In this document: piece by piece, positions 13,101 through 28,100 of the stretch | How the letters are laid out: every line of letters starts with the position of its first letter | Numbering within the stretch: position 1 is the stretch's first letter | Source of the DNA: Chinchilla lanigera | Lineage: Eukaryota > Chordata > Mammalia > Rodentia > Chinchillidae | DNA: 64,000 bases | Assembly: GCF_000276665.1 (NCBI RefSeq) | Contig: NW_004955402.1 | Span: 634,251 to 698,250, forward strand | Direction: 5' to 3' | The notes under the pieces: generated by a model | Databases searched by the model: none | What the model saw: only the letters and a program-made list of their open reading frames with translations | What the model was told of the DNA's origin: nothing | Position numbers and translations under genes: made by a program

Positions 13101-16100
13101 TCATTTAGTTTCATTTTTTTTCTGAAACAATTTTTTGAAATTGATTTCTAGAAGTCAGAGATAAAAACCTTAAAAGTGACAAGTTTATACTAATGTTACA
13201 TGCATGAGCAAAAGAATAAACACAGGAATATAAACATTAACAGTAAATTTTTAATTAATACAATATTCTGGATACAAGTAAAATACAACTAGACAATAAC
13301 TGTATTTACCTCAGAAATCTATGATAGTGTAGTTTCATTTTTTACAAAAGCATTTGAGGTGGATTATGGCTGACTTGTTTCTACTTTAGACTGAAAAGAA
13401 ATCTGAAAGGAATACTGAAATCTAAGCAGTACTGAAAAACTGCAAAATAGTACATGCATTTCACTCATAAAGAACAATACCACAGGACTAAGTTACAAGT
13501 TAAAAAGATGAGATTCTCTGAAAGCTTTCGTTCAAGCATTCAACCCATTACCTGAAGACAGACTGGAGTTCAGATGAGCCATCTCCTTCTCTGAATTACT
13601 TCTTGGCGTGTCAGACTTGCTTATTAAAGCAACCGGTGTGCTCTTCTCAGGTGATCTAATGAAATAACCAAATGATGGCTACAAAATAATTAAACATGAA
13701 TTATTCCCTTAATTTTCAGCTGCTTTCCTATATTCTACATGATTTTATCTAATATTGCTAACACTGCTAAATGATTTCAGCAAAACAGCTTTTCCCACAT
13801 AACCGCCAGTAGAGATAAATTGTAAAACTTGAAATAGAACCTTTTATTTCTCTAATGCTAGCTGTCTTTTCACTATTAAAATTAATATTAGCAAGTAAGT
13901 TATCCAAATTATCCAAGTAAGAAATCCAAATTAAAATGGCAAAAATGACACTTTATTCATCCAACCATTGTTAATCAGCACCTGCTAGGAGTTCTAATCA
14001 GTGACAGGCCAATGAGAAAAAAGAAAACATTCCTGCTGCCTAGGACTTACAGTGTAATGATGTCTTCTTTTGGAGACCAAACATTCCCTCAAACACATGC
14101 TGAGACTGTGTGTTCCTAGAACTTGCCTGAAAGTTTCAGAATGGGCTATGCCCAAAGACCCTGTGAAAATACATGGAAACCCTATGTGTTTCTTACACAA
14201 CGCTCACACGCTTGGTCTAAACTGTGAATTCATTAAATGTACTCAATATTTTATTGATCTTCAGTTGGGAATTTCCTCCTTTGATCCAGTGACTTGAATG
14301 CATGTAGAATTTCTTAGCTAATATCAAAATAAAAATGCTGAGTAACAGACTTAGCTCTCCATGATTCAATGCTTTGCTCTTTTGGGGAGAGGGGTCTTAC
14401 TATATAGTTCAGGCTGGCCTTAAACTCACTGTGCAGCCCAAGCTGGCCTTGAACTTGCAGCAAACCTCCTACCTCAACCTCCTGAGGCTGGAATTATAGG
14501 TGTGCTCTCACACCCGGTTCTAGTACTTTGTTTATCTACTTGTTTTCAGATGGAACTCAGTTACTCTTACTTCTCTGCAATCTCAAAAATCCCAATCAAT
14601 CCAGACAGAAAAATTCCCCTCTGAGGGATTTATTTCCATTTCTCATTTCATTGCACAGAGAAGACAGGAACATAGCAGTTAGAAAGTAGTTCTGTTAATC
14701 AATTTACTACTGGCGACTCCTAACACTGCATCTACTGTCTCCGTGAAATCTACACTTGATAAACTCTCTCTGGGGACACTAATTCTCTGGAATGACCAGC
14801 AGACCAACTCCTGTGTCTGCACATCACCCCTGGCCCAGCCTCCACATCCCTCTCCTCCTTTTGCAGCCTCTGCCATTTTCTTCCTCCATGCCTCCACTCC
14901 CTCTACCCAGCCACACAGAGCTGGAAGCACCGGGCTGTGCCTGGAGAGGTTGGTGGCGAGCAGCCCTTTCCTGCCCCATCACTGAAGGTCCAACCCAGCT
15001 CCTGCAGGAGGTCCACACGCTGAGCTGTCCTGACCCTACCCACCCTCCTGGCCAGGCTCTCACAGTGGCGCTATTCTCCTTAGCACTGGGTCTCACTGGC
15101 AGAGCACTTGCCTAGTGTGTGCTAGGCCCAGGTTCTACACCCAGCACCACCAACCAACCACATGAAAAATACTCCATGTTGGTGCTAAATGCCTTACAAA
15201 CACTATCACATTCAAATCTACGACACTCTATAACATGATGGCGAACCTTTCAGAGCTTTCAATAGGACAAACAGCCCACTGCGGCACACGTGCCACAGGT
15301 TCACCACCACTGCCCTGTAACATTGCCTTTCACTTTAGAAAAGGGGACACTAAGGCAGAGAAGAGTTCAACTGTTCAATGTCACATTAATAAAAGGCAGA
15401 GCTACTTCCAGAGTCAGGTTGGACCCACGTTATAAAGCCCACGCTTTCCCGGAAGAGCACACCTGCAATCCCAGCTACTCAGGATGCTGAGGAAAGAGGA
15501 CTGCAAGCTCAAGCCCAGCTGGGCCAGTGTGGAGAGAGACCCTGTCTTACAAAGAAATTTTTAGAAAGGGCTGGGAATGTAACAGTGTGAAGGCACTGCC
15601 TTCAATCCCCAGTGGTGCAAAAACATGAAAACATAAACCTAAGCTTTGGGCTGAGTGTAGTTTGCAAATTCAACGCTGGCCTGGGAAACTTAAGAGATTC
15701 TGCCTCAAAATAACAGAGGGCTGGAGGTGCAGCCAGTGGCAGAACTTGGGAACTTCCTGCCTAGCATCCAAGAGGCCTGGGGTTCAGTCCTCAGGACTGC
15801 AAACAAAATCAAGAACGTAGGCTGTACCGTACAACTCTCCTGTGCTCCTGACTCTGCCTCTGCTTCACAGCTACCACTTCAGCCATGCTGCGCTAACCCC
15901 CAACACAACGCCGCGTGCCAGGGTGTGGGTGCAAAGCTCCTGCAGAGCAGGGGCGGCATCGCAGCAGTGAGGCTCACCCAGAGTGCAAACACTGCTAACC
16001 TCCCAAAGTCACACTGAGGCCTAGTGTCCAATACAACGCTGCTGAGAGGCACCAGGGCTTCCAGAGCCTTTAGGATCATGAGAAATCTGTCCTCATGACG

Positions 16101-19100
16101 GGATTAATTCCATCCTGCAAAGGTGCGTTAGTTATGGAAAGGGCGTTGTCATAAAGCAACTCAGCCTCCTCCTTTCTTTTTTTATTTTTTTGGTACTGGG
16201 AATCAAACTCATGACCTCAGGCTTGCCAGGCAAGCGCTTTTGCCGCTGAGCTACATCCCCAGCCCAGCTTCCTCCTTTCATGCATGGCCGTTCTGCTTCA
16301 GCTCCAGCCCAACCTGACGCTGACCAAACGTGGCTGCCCCATCCTGGGCTTAGCCTCATGGACTGTGAGCCAAAATAAACTTCTTTATAACTTAGCCAGC
16401 AGCAGGTATTTTGTTGCAGAGCACAAGACGACTGAGAAGACATCAGTAGCTTTAACCACCTCTAACGCATCTCATACTCACTCTTTTCACACTGCTTCCA
16501 CCACCAAGGCAACCAAGAGCTTCAGACCTTTGAGCAAAGAATTCTCCTAACGACAGCCGTAGATAACTGGCCTCATCTTTGTCCAGATCCGATGTGCTCA
16601 GTGATTTCCTCAACAGACTGTAATTAACTGTAGCTGTCCACGACGTATCACCCAGGACAGCCGAAGTGCTCTGAGCATCTATGTTTTCTTCCTAGAAAAA
16701 AAGAGGGCTGTTACTGCTTTCTTGTGTTTATTTTAAAGATAAAAAAAGAAAATATATTAACAAACAAACAGACATAAACAAAACAACACTATAACAACAG
16801 AAGTAATACAGAATTTCAGACAACGTGATAGGAAATTAACAATGGTGGTTGTATTACATATTGTTATCTTCAAACTGGTTACTCAGTTAAACAAATATAG
16901 GCATGCAAGATTGATCAAACAATTAAATATTAACTGTTCCTTTCCATAAAGCAATAGAAATTAGTAGTACAATTATCTAAGCCATCTTGTGTGTCATATT
17001 TTCCCTTCTTTCCTTCTTTTCTTTTCCCTCACTGCTTTCTTTTAACCCTCCTAGCAAGCATTCTTTCTGCTCTTTATGTGAAATTTTAATTTTCACACAA
17101 AAAACTAAGAAAATCTGAGAATTAATTTTTAAAACATTAGGCAAAATATCTGGACAAATGTGAATGTAAATAGCTACAAAAGCTGCAGAATATCTAGACA
17201 TGATAGCACACGCCTGTGATCCCAGCACTCAGGAGGCTGAGGCAGGAGGATCATTGTGACTTCGAGACCAGCCCGGGCTACAAAGTGAGCTCAAGGCCAG
17301 CCTGAACTGCACACCAAGATCCTGTCTCAAAAAGACCCAAGAAAGGGGAAAAAAAAAAAAAAAAAGCTACAGAACAACTCATATTTGAATACCTGAATTT
17401 ATAATACGCACTATCTTAATAATCAAACCATGACTGTCACAAAAAACTTTTAGAAAGCACACATCTTCAATAAAAACAAACAGGGTTAGCTTGTATTAAA
17501 ATAAATTTTAAAAACTATGAAAATACCCATAGGAAAGAAATAGATAAAATGGCAAACACAGACTCATTTCATTTCACTTCATTTTTGTTGTTCTGGGATC
17601 AAACTCAGGGTCTCACTCATGCTAGGCAAGCACTACATCCCTGAGCTAGAGCCCCAACCCAGAGATACATTTTTTTTTGGGTACCCAGAATCAAACTCAG
17701 GACCTTGGGCTTGCCAAGCAGGCGCTGTGCTGCTGAGCTACCTCCCCAGTCCCAGAGATACATTTAGGTATGCAATACTCCTCAACTGATACTTTAGAAG
17801 GGAAAGCCACAGCTGTAATGTGAGAAACAAGAAATAATTCTAAACTAGCTGTTCAGAGGGAAACAAGCATTTTGCCTATGTTGAAATTAATACAAGAAAA
17901 ATTTCAGACTTTGGTTAAAGCAAATAATTACAAACCTGTATAAACTGATGCTCTTTATTAAATTCTTCTTCATCTTTTGCAATCAAATCCAATACTTCAG
18001 CTTAAAAAAAGAAATTTGTATATATACATTATGCTAGTGCACAAAACGTAGCTATTCAAGAAAACGAAGTACTAAGGAAACACAAGCTTTAAAATGATCT
18101 GAGAATGTCTACTCATGAGACTTACATATCTGTATTAAATACACAAGTCTGGCTGCCAGTCTTTGCTAATGAGCACTCCACTGTGGTTGGTTTTATACTG
18201 ACTGATCTGCTACAGGGGCTTTTTTATTTTTAGAAGATTCCAGTTAAGCCAGGGACAATGGCACACACCTGCAGTCCCAGCTATTCAGGAGGCTGAGCCA
18301 GGAGGATGGCTTGAGCCCAGGAGTTCAAGGCCAGCCTGTACAACACAGTGACAACCCAAGTCAAGAAAAGAAGGATTTCAATTATCTTTGCATTTTTTTT
18401 TCTTGGCAATACTGGCAAGTGAATTTTGGGCCTTCACACTGGGCTGTACCCCCAGCCCTTTATTTTTTATTTCCATGACAAGGTCCCACTAAGACACAGA
18501 GTTGCCAAGGTGAGGCTTGAATTTATAATCTTCCTGCCACAGCCTCCCAGAGTGCTGGGATTACAGGCGTACACTACCACACTCAGTTTACCATTAGCTT
18601 TTAAGAGTGCAAGACACCTGAATACAGGTGCTCACCCATGAACACACATGGAATCTCACCTGGGGCCATCAGACTGCCAATATGCATGCATCTGCACAGC
18701 CAGCCCCCAAATCCACAAATGCTAACACGGCCAGCATCAAGAGGCTCTCACACTTGTCTCTGAGTACCACTCTCCCCAAACTTAATCCACAAGTGTGTGT
18801 GTGCAGACTTGCACAGACAGAAGCATGTGCCGTGTACTCCTAGTGTGCACTATTTTAGTCAACACATCTATGACTTCATCCCCAGTGCTGCCAGGAGCTG
18901 AACATCCCTCATTCCCTGGCCTGCGTCACCCGCTGATGGGCATGTGGGAGGGTTCCAGCTTGGGGCTAATACAAAGACTGTTGCAATAAACAATTAGCAT
19001 GTGCATTGGCAAAATGCACAGCCTTGTCTGCCAGGTAAGTACTCGGGCATGGAGTCACTGGGCCATGAACAGGACGCTCATGAAGCCCAACTCGCCAAGG

Positions 19101-22100
19101 TACTGCCATGTCAACTTCCAAGATGGTGCCACTTTACTCTCCCGCCACATCCAGGGAACCCCAGGACTTATGACTTGGAGGGATAGTCAGCACTCACTGT
19201 TCAGCTCAGACCTTCACTGCCCTTCGACATCAAGACATCAGTGAACGTCTTCAATGTACCTTACCTTCAAAACTCTGACAGGTATTTCAACCACTGAATG
19301 CCTCCACCTCAGACCACAGGCACCCCAAATCTACAGTTCCCTCTGACACCTCCCATTTCAGTATAGGGCAATGCCATTTTCCCACGTAACTCCACCTACA
19401 ACTTCACTCTTGCCTTTCTACCTTCTCCTGAAATTCAGCCATCAAATCTTCACTGTCCCACTTTGGTCTTTCATTAGCTACTTACTTTTAATTTTTCATT
19501 CAAGTGATCTCCACAGTGAGAGACTCACAAAGCAAAGCAGACTAACAACCCAAGCCTCAGCTCCAGCTGACTGCCCCTGTTCCTGGGCCTGTCACTTTTC
19601 TCCCATCGTTTCTACCTTTCTTAGCCTTTGCAATTGCTCCTTTACCAGAACATTTCTTTTTCTCAGGATAGCATTAAGAGAAACCAACTAAAGCCTAAAG
19701 TCCTTTCTAACCTTGCAGTGCCATAGGTCCAAATAAGAAGTAAGAGCGCTGGTCTGGCTCAGTGTCCTTACCTAAGGAAATGGGTAAGAGTGACAGGCGC
19801 CAGCCTTCATTCCTACAAAAACTAGTGAAGCGCGTGTTCTAGGCGACAATTATATCCCAGAAGGGATCAGATGTAGCTGACCAGTACACACAGAGTAACC
19901 TCTTTTTTTTCTTTTTTTGGAGACAGGGTCTCACTATGCAGTTACTTGAGCTCACTTTGTAGTCCAGGCTGGCCTCGGCCTCTTGAGTGCTGGGATTACA
20001 GGCGTGCGCCACCACGCCCGGCTTCACACAGTGATCCCAACATCAACAGAAACAACGATGTGGTACAATAAGTGGCTACCTGCATACTTACAACCAGATC
20101 TGAAGTCTTCATTCATTTCACTTAGCGACACATTTAAATCTTGTTTGTTATTAAAAGACATGTAATAGGCAAGGTCAGTGACCCATCTACCTTCTTCATT
20201 TTGATAAACCACATTCTGGGGGAAGTTCATTTCTAAAATATAAATTCCAAAAACATCCAATGATACATGTAACAACTAAAATGACAAAATGTTCTCAAAT
20301 AATTTTATTTAGTTGACTTTAGTTATCACTAGTAGTAAAGCCTGCCCAAAACTAGTTAGAAAACGGACAATCCATCTTCCCAAAAGAAAAGCAGCTCACT
20401 GATGGCAGTGAGCCAGCCGTACTTACAAAGCCTACACTGGACAGCGAGGGAAAACGGAAGGGCCTAGGTATCCAGGACTTGTATCTAATGTCCCCCTAAA
20501 AGCTCATGTGCTCGTAAGTGGGCCTTTTCTCAGGTGTCCAGATCTAGAGTGCGTGAATATGGATTAAGGCTGTGTGCTAACTCAATTAGAGAACTGGCTA
20601 GTTTAGAATCGTTCTAGGTGTAGATAAAGGAAGGCCTACCCTAGGTGTGGGTGACACCAACCTACAGGCTGGGATAAAGGAGAAAGGAAGGCTCGCTGCT
20701 GCTGCTGCTCCCTGCCTGTCCTGCTACGGAGTATTTTTCCTCTGCAATGCCCTTCTGCCATGTCACACTGCCTTGGAGCCAAGCATCCACTGAATCCTCT
20801 ACAAACTGTGAACTAAAATAAACCCTTTCTCCTTTAACTTGTGGATATCAGCTGTCTTGTCCCAACAATAAAAAAGTAACTAAGACACTAGGACTCTGAA
20901 AGGATAGGGATAGGACAACCCGAACTTGCACGGAGTCTCTGTCCAAAAGTGTTATTTCAGAGCAGCACTTCTCCAATACTAGAATATGTAAAATTCTTTA
21001 CAATACATAATACATTTAAATACTTCAGTATGAAAGACCGGCAAGTTTCCCACAGAAACATAAGTATTCGAACTGGATAAACAACTTAGATATTTCCTAA
21101 ATCCTACTTGAAAAGATAAAATAGTTTCCTTACGGTCTTTACTCTTGTCCATGGACTCAGAACATTGGTACGTTCTCCTTTTACAAGTTGGTGACCAAAC
21201 GGTATCACTGGAATTAATTCTACTGTCACAAGCATTCTTGAAAGATGCTGTGACCACACTTTTCTGATCAGGCACTGCAGGAGCCTCGACATCTAAGCAT
21301 CCATCCTTGAGCAAAACGGTTTCAGAATCTGAGGCCAACTGAGAAGGTCCTGCCCCTAGTCCCACAGAGTTAGCGGAGTCAGAACCACCTCTGTCGGTGT
21401 CATGGAAGTAAATGGGGTGAAGTTTCTCACTGGTAACTCGGGGACTCTGCACCAGAACATCCTCTTCTGTACTTTCCTTGAAAAATCAGTAAAAGAGAAA
21501 CAGGAAGTTTTGTCACAACTCATTTTAAAATTTTATAGGGAAAATAACGCACTTGATATAAAACATTTATGATATGAAAGAAAAGACCATCCAGTATTTT
21601 ACTATACTTTAGTATTTTACTATACTATTTATATATGAATCAATATTACACAATTTACCAAAATCTAACTTTAAAATGGGCTCACAGCAAACATACACAT
21701 CAACAGATTTAAAAGACAAAGTGATTTCTCTTTGGCTATTATATTATGGGATGACAGAACTATACATTTCACTTTTATAGTTACCAATAAAGTCTCTGTA
21801 AGACTGTTTAAGCCCATTAGTGTCACCATCAGCTTCATAAAACTGTGAAGAATGAAAGTGAAAAGACAGATATTCACATCTTTTAATAGGAGTAAAATAT
21901 CAGATAACATCAATGCTCTTCAGGAGCCAATATCAATTTTACCAGAGAGCAGACTAACCCAGTGCCAAAACCACGCTCTCCAGTCCTCTCTGAAATGGCA
22001 CCTGTGGTTCTTTCCTACAGTAACCACTGCCAGGAGACACTCGCCTCCCCACAGTGCTGGTCGGACACACTCAGTGTCTCCATGGTCGGGAGCGCCAGCA

Positions 22101-25100
22101 CAAGCTGTAACAACAGTGCTCACTGTTGTAAGGAGACACAGTAACAAGAACAGCCTGATCAGCAGCTTCTAAAGTTAAAATGCTAAAAGGAGGAAGCTCC
22201 ATATAAGAGAAAGCATGTTGGCTTTGCAGTAAGAAAGACAAATTCAAATCCTAGTGTCATCATTTATTAGCTAGGTGTGATTTGCCAACACTACTGTATA
22301 AAAATAAAGTTTTAGATGTAGAAGCATAGGACAAAAGACAATAGTTTTATATTCCTTATAGATAACATCTTTGGACACTTCAGTGTCTTCCCCCAAGAAG
22401 ATACATCCCAGTCCTAACCCAAGCACCTGTAAACCATGACATTATTCTGAAACAAGGAGGGCATCACAGGTGCAGTTAACACTAAGGCTGAAATGACTGC
22501 CTCTCATCCACGAGGAGCCACACACTCCTTCTCCAGAGAGTAAAAAGCAGCCTATAACCCTCAGGCATGCAGCACTGCCAAGGAGAGGATAATCAATTGG
22601 TCAGAGCCAGAGACGACCACCACAGTTCAAGCCTGTGAGAAATGGGGTGTCATCAGCAGAAGAAACAAAAATAATGGAAAATATATATATTTGAGTAAAG
22701 TAAAAGATGACTAAGTTTCTCTTTATTTAACGATTGCACATTGGGCTAAAGAAATTTTTAAGTGAATAATCTAAATCCAAGTCACTAAATGTTTAAAGAA
22801 AATATATGCAATTATATAATCTTAGCAATAATAAATATTTATATACAAACACAAGCATTATCAGTAGTGACTTTTGTATTTTTTCTATTTTTTCAGGAGT
22901 CAACAATAATTGTCTCTTTTTTTAAAAAATGGATATACAGAAACACAAGACTTTCTCCTTTTCACAGGAAATTTAAAGAAAATAAATCTAAACTTACTTT
23001 GGTATGGTCTGCCCTTCCCTTCTCGACTCTCCAAGTATTTGGGGAAGATGGAAACACACCATCTACAAGCATTCTGCCATCTCCAGGACCTACACACTGG
23101 CCTGAGAACCAAGGAAAAGTTAATGGAACAGTGTCACAGTGTGCATAAAGCAACAACTGCTTTTTCCAGTCCAATTATTTTATGTAAACCTTATATTTAA
23201 CATTCCTATGACAAATTTAGCAAATTGCAAATGAAAAAAGAAGTACCAGCCAAAGGCAATAAACACAGCAAACTGCTACCATGCAGAAAATTAGTTTCTA
23301 ATTCTCAAGTGTCTTCACAGAATACTACCATTCATAACACTAAATTGAAGAAGTACCTACTGCAATATTTCTAATAGCAATTAATTCTGAATCTATGTTA
23401 AAAGTAAAGAAAACAATCTCATTTGTAAGAGCAAGTACAAAAAAAAAAAAAAACATTCAGAGCAAATTTAACGAAGCAGGCAAATATAACTCAGGAATTA
23501 CTCATAGCTCTTTAGAAAAATTTTAGACTGCTGAAAGATCTGAGGAGACAAGCAGTTAATGTATGAAATCCTACCAACAAACAACTGAATTTAAGAAAAA
23601 GAGGTGAAGTCAGCCAGGCTCAGTGCTGCACACTTGTTGTTCCAGTTACTCAGGAGGTGAGGTAGGATGACTGCAAGTCCAAGGTCAGCCTGGGAATCTT
23701 AGCCAGACCCTCTCTCAAAAAACAAAAATGAACCAAAAAAGCACTGGGGATGTAGGGCAATGCTCCCTGGTTCAACCCTGGCACCACAAGAAAAAGCAAA
23801 AGAAAGGCAAGCACAGAGCACACGAACAAAGGAAGCACATCTGAACACTTACTGGTTCCTGACAAGCCAACGCGACTTTCTTCAGTCTCTCTCTCAGTCC
23901 TTTCACAGCTTCCTGAAGAGCATGAGCCCTGGGAAACCAGAGAGCTGTTACTTCTGGATTGAAACTTCCAGCGTTGGCTGCTGTTTTCATTTGCCTGTTG
24001 AAAGACTTTCTTAGCTGTATTAATCCTTTCAATTAAAACTGAACATACTGCGGAGGGAAACGAGGGGCACAAGGTCTGCTTCACTGAGGCTGCCAGGCAA
24101 CAGACACACAGGAGAAGATCAGCACTGCAGCCTGGGTGGCTGCCTTGTTTCCACTAGGCTTCCCGAAGTAACAATGCTGGGGACGGATGCTCACAAGAGC
24201 CGGGGGTCCTCCTACAAATGATCCCACATAGCTCAGAGCAGGGACCTGCGCCAGGAGACGCCTAACCAACACCACCTTACTGCAAGCATCAACAGTGCGC
24301 TGAACGCACCTCGGCCACCACCATCTATGTCTGTGCCAAATCCACAAACAAGAAAGGTTTGTCCTGAATTCTTGCCAAAATGTTTATCTAACCTGGCCAG
24401 GAGGAAAACATTAATCAGACCTATCCAGATTATGTGTCATGCTACAAATCAAAGGGCCTAAACTTTATAAAATGTTTCATGTCATGAAAGAACTCCAAAT
24501 GAAGGGAATAAATAAATGCGACCACCACAGGCAAATATAATCTTTGAATTCTGAATCATAAAAAATAAAAAAGTAAAATAAAAATATTTTGGGGAAAACT
24601 GAAAATTTTAAATATGGCCTGTAAGTTAATTTAAACTACTATATCAAAGCTAGGTAACAGAACAGTGATTAAGAGGAAAAATGTTGTTTTATAGAAGAAA
24701 TGTCATAAAATGTTTGCAACTTCCTTTCAAACAATTCCAGGAGGGAAGTACTTAAAGAGGGACAAAGAATGCTAGTGTGGACAAAGGACATAAAGTCCAC
24801 TGTGCTATTCTTTTTCATTTCTTGCAGGTGAGGGCGAAGTAAGACACAGGAAAACACAGATGCTGTTTATCCATCCACAGCGGGAAAAACAATCTGAAGA
24901 AATCAAAGGCTTAAATGTTTACATCCAGTAAGACCAACAGTAATTTTCTAATGTCAAATTTCTAAAAATAATCATAAACATTGGAACATACCTGACTAGG
25001 AACCCTTGCAGGTAACCTAAAATCTTTTTCTAGAGATTCTTGTCCTTCTAGGCCTTCATAAATCATTGCTGGAATTGCCAGTTGTTCAAAATAAGCCTCC

Positions 25101-28100
25101 AAATGATCATCATAAAACTCTTCATCATTAATATCATCATCTACCAATAAGTGGGGAAAAATCAGGAGAAAAATTAGGCTTTAATGTAAGAATTGGCCAT
25201 GTCCTGTGTGAATAGCTTCCTCCGCCCAGGTCCTTCTACCATGCCATTTCTGCCCTGGAGCCAGCTAACCACTGACTCAACCTCTACAAAACTTGAGCCA
25301 AAATAAGCCTCTTCTTCCCGAAGATATGGATGCTATTTCACCCCAGCAGAAAGAAAGTAACTAAGATACACACACGTTTTTTCCAGCACCATTCACAGTA
25401 GCCAGAAAGTTAAAAAAAAAAAAAAAAAACCCAAGTATCCAGCAAAACGGATACACAAAATGTAGTCTATCTAGACAATGGAATGATATTCAGTCACTGA
25501 AAGAAATGACAGCCAGGTTGGTGGCACACACCTGCAATGCCAGCACTCAGAAGGCTGAGGCAGGACTGCTGGGAGTTTAAGGCCAACCTGGGCTGCATAG
25601 TGAGTTCAAGTCCAGCCTGCACTACAAAGCAAGACCCTGTCTCAAAAAAATAAAGTAGGAATTGACCTATATAATTTTTAAGAAGGCAGATAAAACATAA
25701 ATAGGTCAATGAACAGAATGAGTGCTTTTGCTTCTGTCGTGAAGGAAGACTAACAGCAGTCCGTCAGGAGCATTTAATAGACTCTGCGACCTCACTAGAG
25801 GGCAGAGTGGAGACAGACCCTGGCACACTGTGCCTGCAGCATCACAAATCAGTGGAGAAGAGCAGACTGTTCAGAAAATGGTGTCGTGAGAAGTCAGCAC
25901 TAGTGAAAAGGACAGAGAAGCCTATCAGAGCAGGAGGGAGAAAGACAGCACCGCAGGGATTTTCAGAGCTCAGCAAGGGCAAGACGAAGCTGGAAGTCTC
26001 CATCACAGGCAGGGCCGTGAGGGGTGCTGCCCTTAGAGATCAATTTTGCAATCTACACCGGAAGCATTAATGCTCGTAACACTTGACTTAGCAATTCACC
26101 TTGAAGAAGATAGATCTGAAACAAGGATCTCTTAAGTTCACATCAGTAACTCCGTATCCACATTCCACAACCCGAGAATAAGGAAACTCAGCTGGCAGTA
26201 AGACCTGTGCCTCAATGACAGGATGCCTTCATCCCACTCTGCTCATCGCCTGGCCTCAGTCAACAACCTGGCACTGTGTCTTTTCTGGGCTTCTTGTGGG
26301 TGTGTAAAACTGCCATGCAACCAGCCAGGCTGGTCTCCAGTCACGGCCACTGGGCTCCGCTGCAGGGCCACTGCTAGAGCTGCTCCTGCTTCCCCAGCAG
26401 GACTTCACTCACAGATGTAAAGCCAATCCGGCTGATTCTCGGCCCAGACAGCTTCATAGGTGCCCTCCTGGGTCAGAAGTACCTACCAGCCCCACAATTC
26501 CCAAGCACAGCTCTACACCACCGAAGCACATGCCACACAACCTCAGCTGAGCTTTGCGTGCACCTCCTGCCTATACTTGGCTGAGGGCTCTCACACAGGC
26601 TAACTAGTTCCTCACTCCCACAGGGGGTGGCACCTTCAGGCAACTACTCTGCACCTTAATGATGTCAAACTGGGAGTCAGTGTGTAAGTTAATCAGGGTT
26701 CATACATAGAAACACGTGTTTTAAATTTTCACTCATGGAAGTGGCCATCTCAGTGCCAGCGGGTAGAAGAAAATGGGGACCCAGACGCTGGCCTAAGGAC
26801 GACTGCAACAGGGACAGGACAAGAAGTGGAGAGGTAAGGTAAGGGCCAGGAAAACCGGAGTTGCTCCTCCGTACCAGAAGAATCCTCCAAGCTTGTCAGT
26901 GACATGAGTTTCTCGTTTTCTAACAAGCTAACATGGCTGAAGTCACTGTTTGGAATTGTGTCTTCAGGAAGTTTCCGACCATCAGGTTCAACAATCTAAA
27001 AGAAATAAAAGGCAGCGTAAAAGCAGCACATTCGCTCCACCACAGAGCACAGCACACGGCTATGGAAGAGCAAGTGCTGCTCCACCTACACTGTGCTGAC
27101 TCTGAACGCCACACTACACTCAAAGAAGAGCACACGTGGACGCACCAAGGACCCTCACGCCCAGAATGAAGAGGCCCTTCCCACCAAATGTCTATTCTAC
27201 TGCAAACTAATATTAAATATCTAGTAAAACAATTCTGACCAGCTTGAGCAACAGATTACAAAACATGCACTAATTTTTTGGACAGAGGAGTTCAGTTCAG
27301 TTTTATACTTGAGGACAGTGCTAAGCAAGTCCCGCCCCTCAGCCTTCTTATGACCTGAGAAAAACTCCCACTTTTGCTAGGAGTAGAGTTCTGCTATAGA
27401 CAAGCAGAAGATTTTCAACAAATAGTAACCAATGTATGACGTGAAATAGGAACTTTTCCTCCTCTGTAACCACCTAGAAACTGGTAACATATACATAAAC
27501 ATTTACCTTGTACTCCTGATTATTCATCCGTGATCTTACATGGAAGTCAGCAGAAGGGTCTGTTAACGAACACAAAAACTGAGAAAATATTTTATCAGCT
27601 AAGTAGCCAATCATACCTAAGAACAGCAAATTAAGGAACTGAACATTTTTATTGTGAAACAGAAATACTTTCAGATGATGGTACAGGACCCCATCATTGG
27701 TCCGTTAAGTTGTTAAAAATGCTAGGATGGAGGTCACATGGCACAGAACTTGCATTTGCAGAGCACTGACAGCCCAAGGGAGCAGACAGACAAGTCCACG
27801 CGCAGGGCGTGGCTGCTGTGAGAGGGCCCAAGGCACCGTAACACCATGTGACCTTCCTGTGGCCCCCGTGGCAGCACGCCCCACTGGCCTGCCACGCTAG
27901 ACCACAGAAAAGAAGTCAGTCTGTCAGCTACGCTAACAGCACTAAGGTCATGCACACGAAAATATACAGAAATACAATGATGTCTGTAATTTTAAAACAA
28001 CGAGAAAACTACATGCTAAATAATATATTATAGCTGTATAAACCAAAAACATGTAATTTTCAATATTTGCAAATTATTTTTCCCATACTTTATCATTTCA

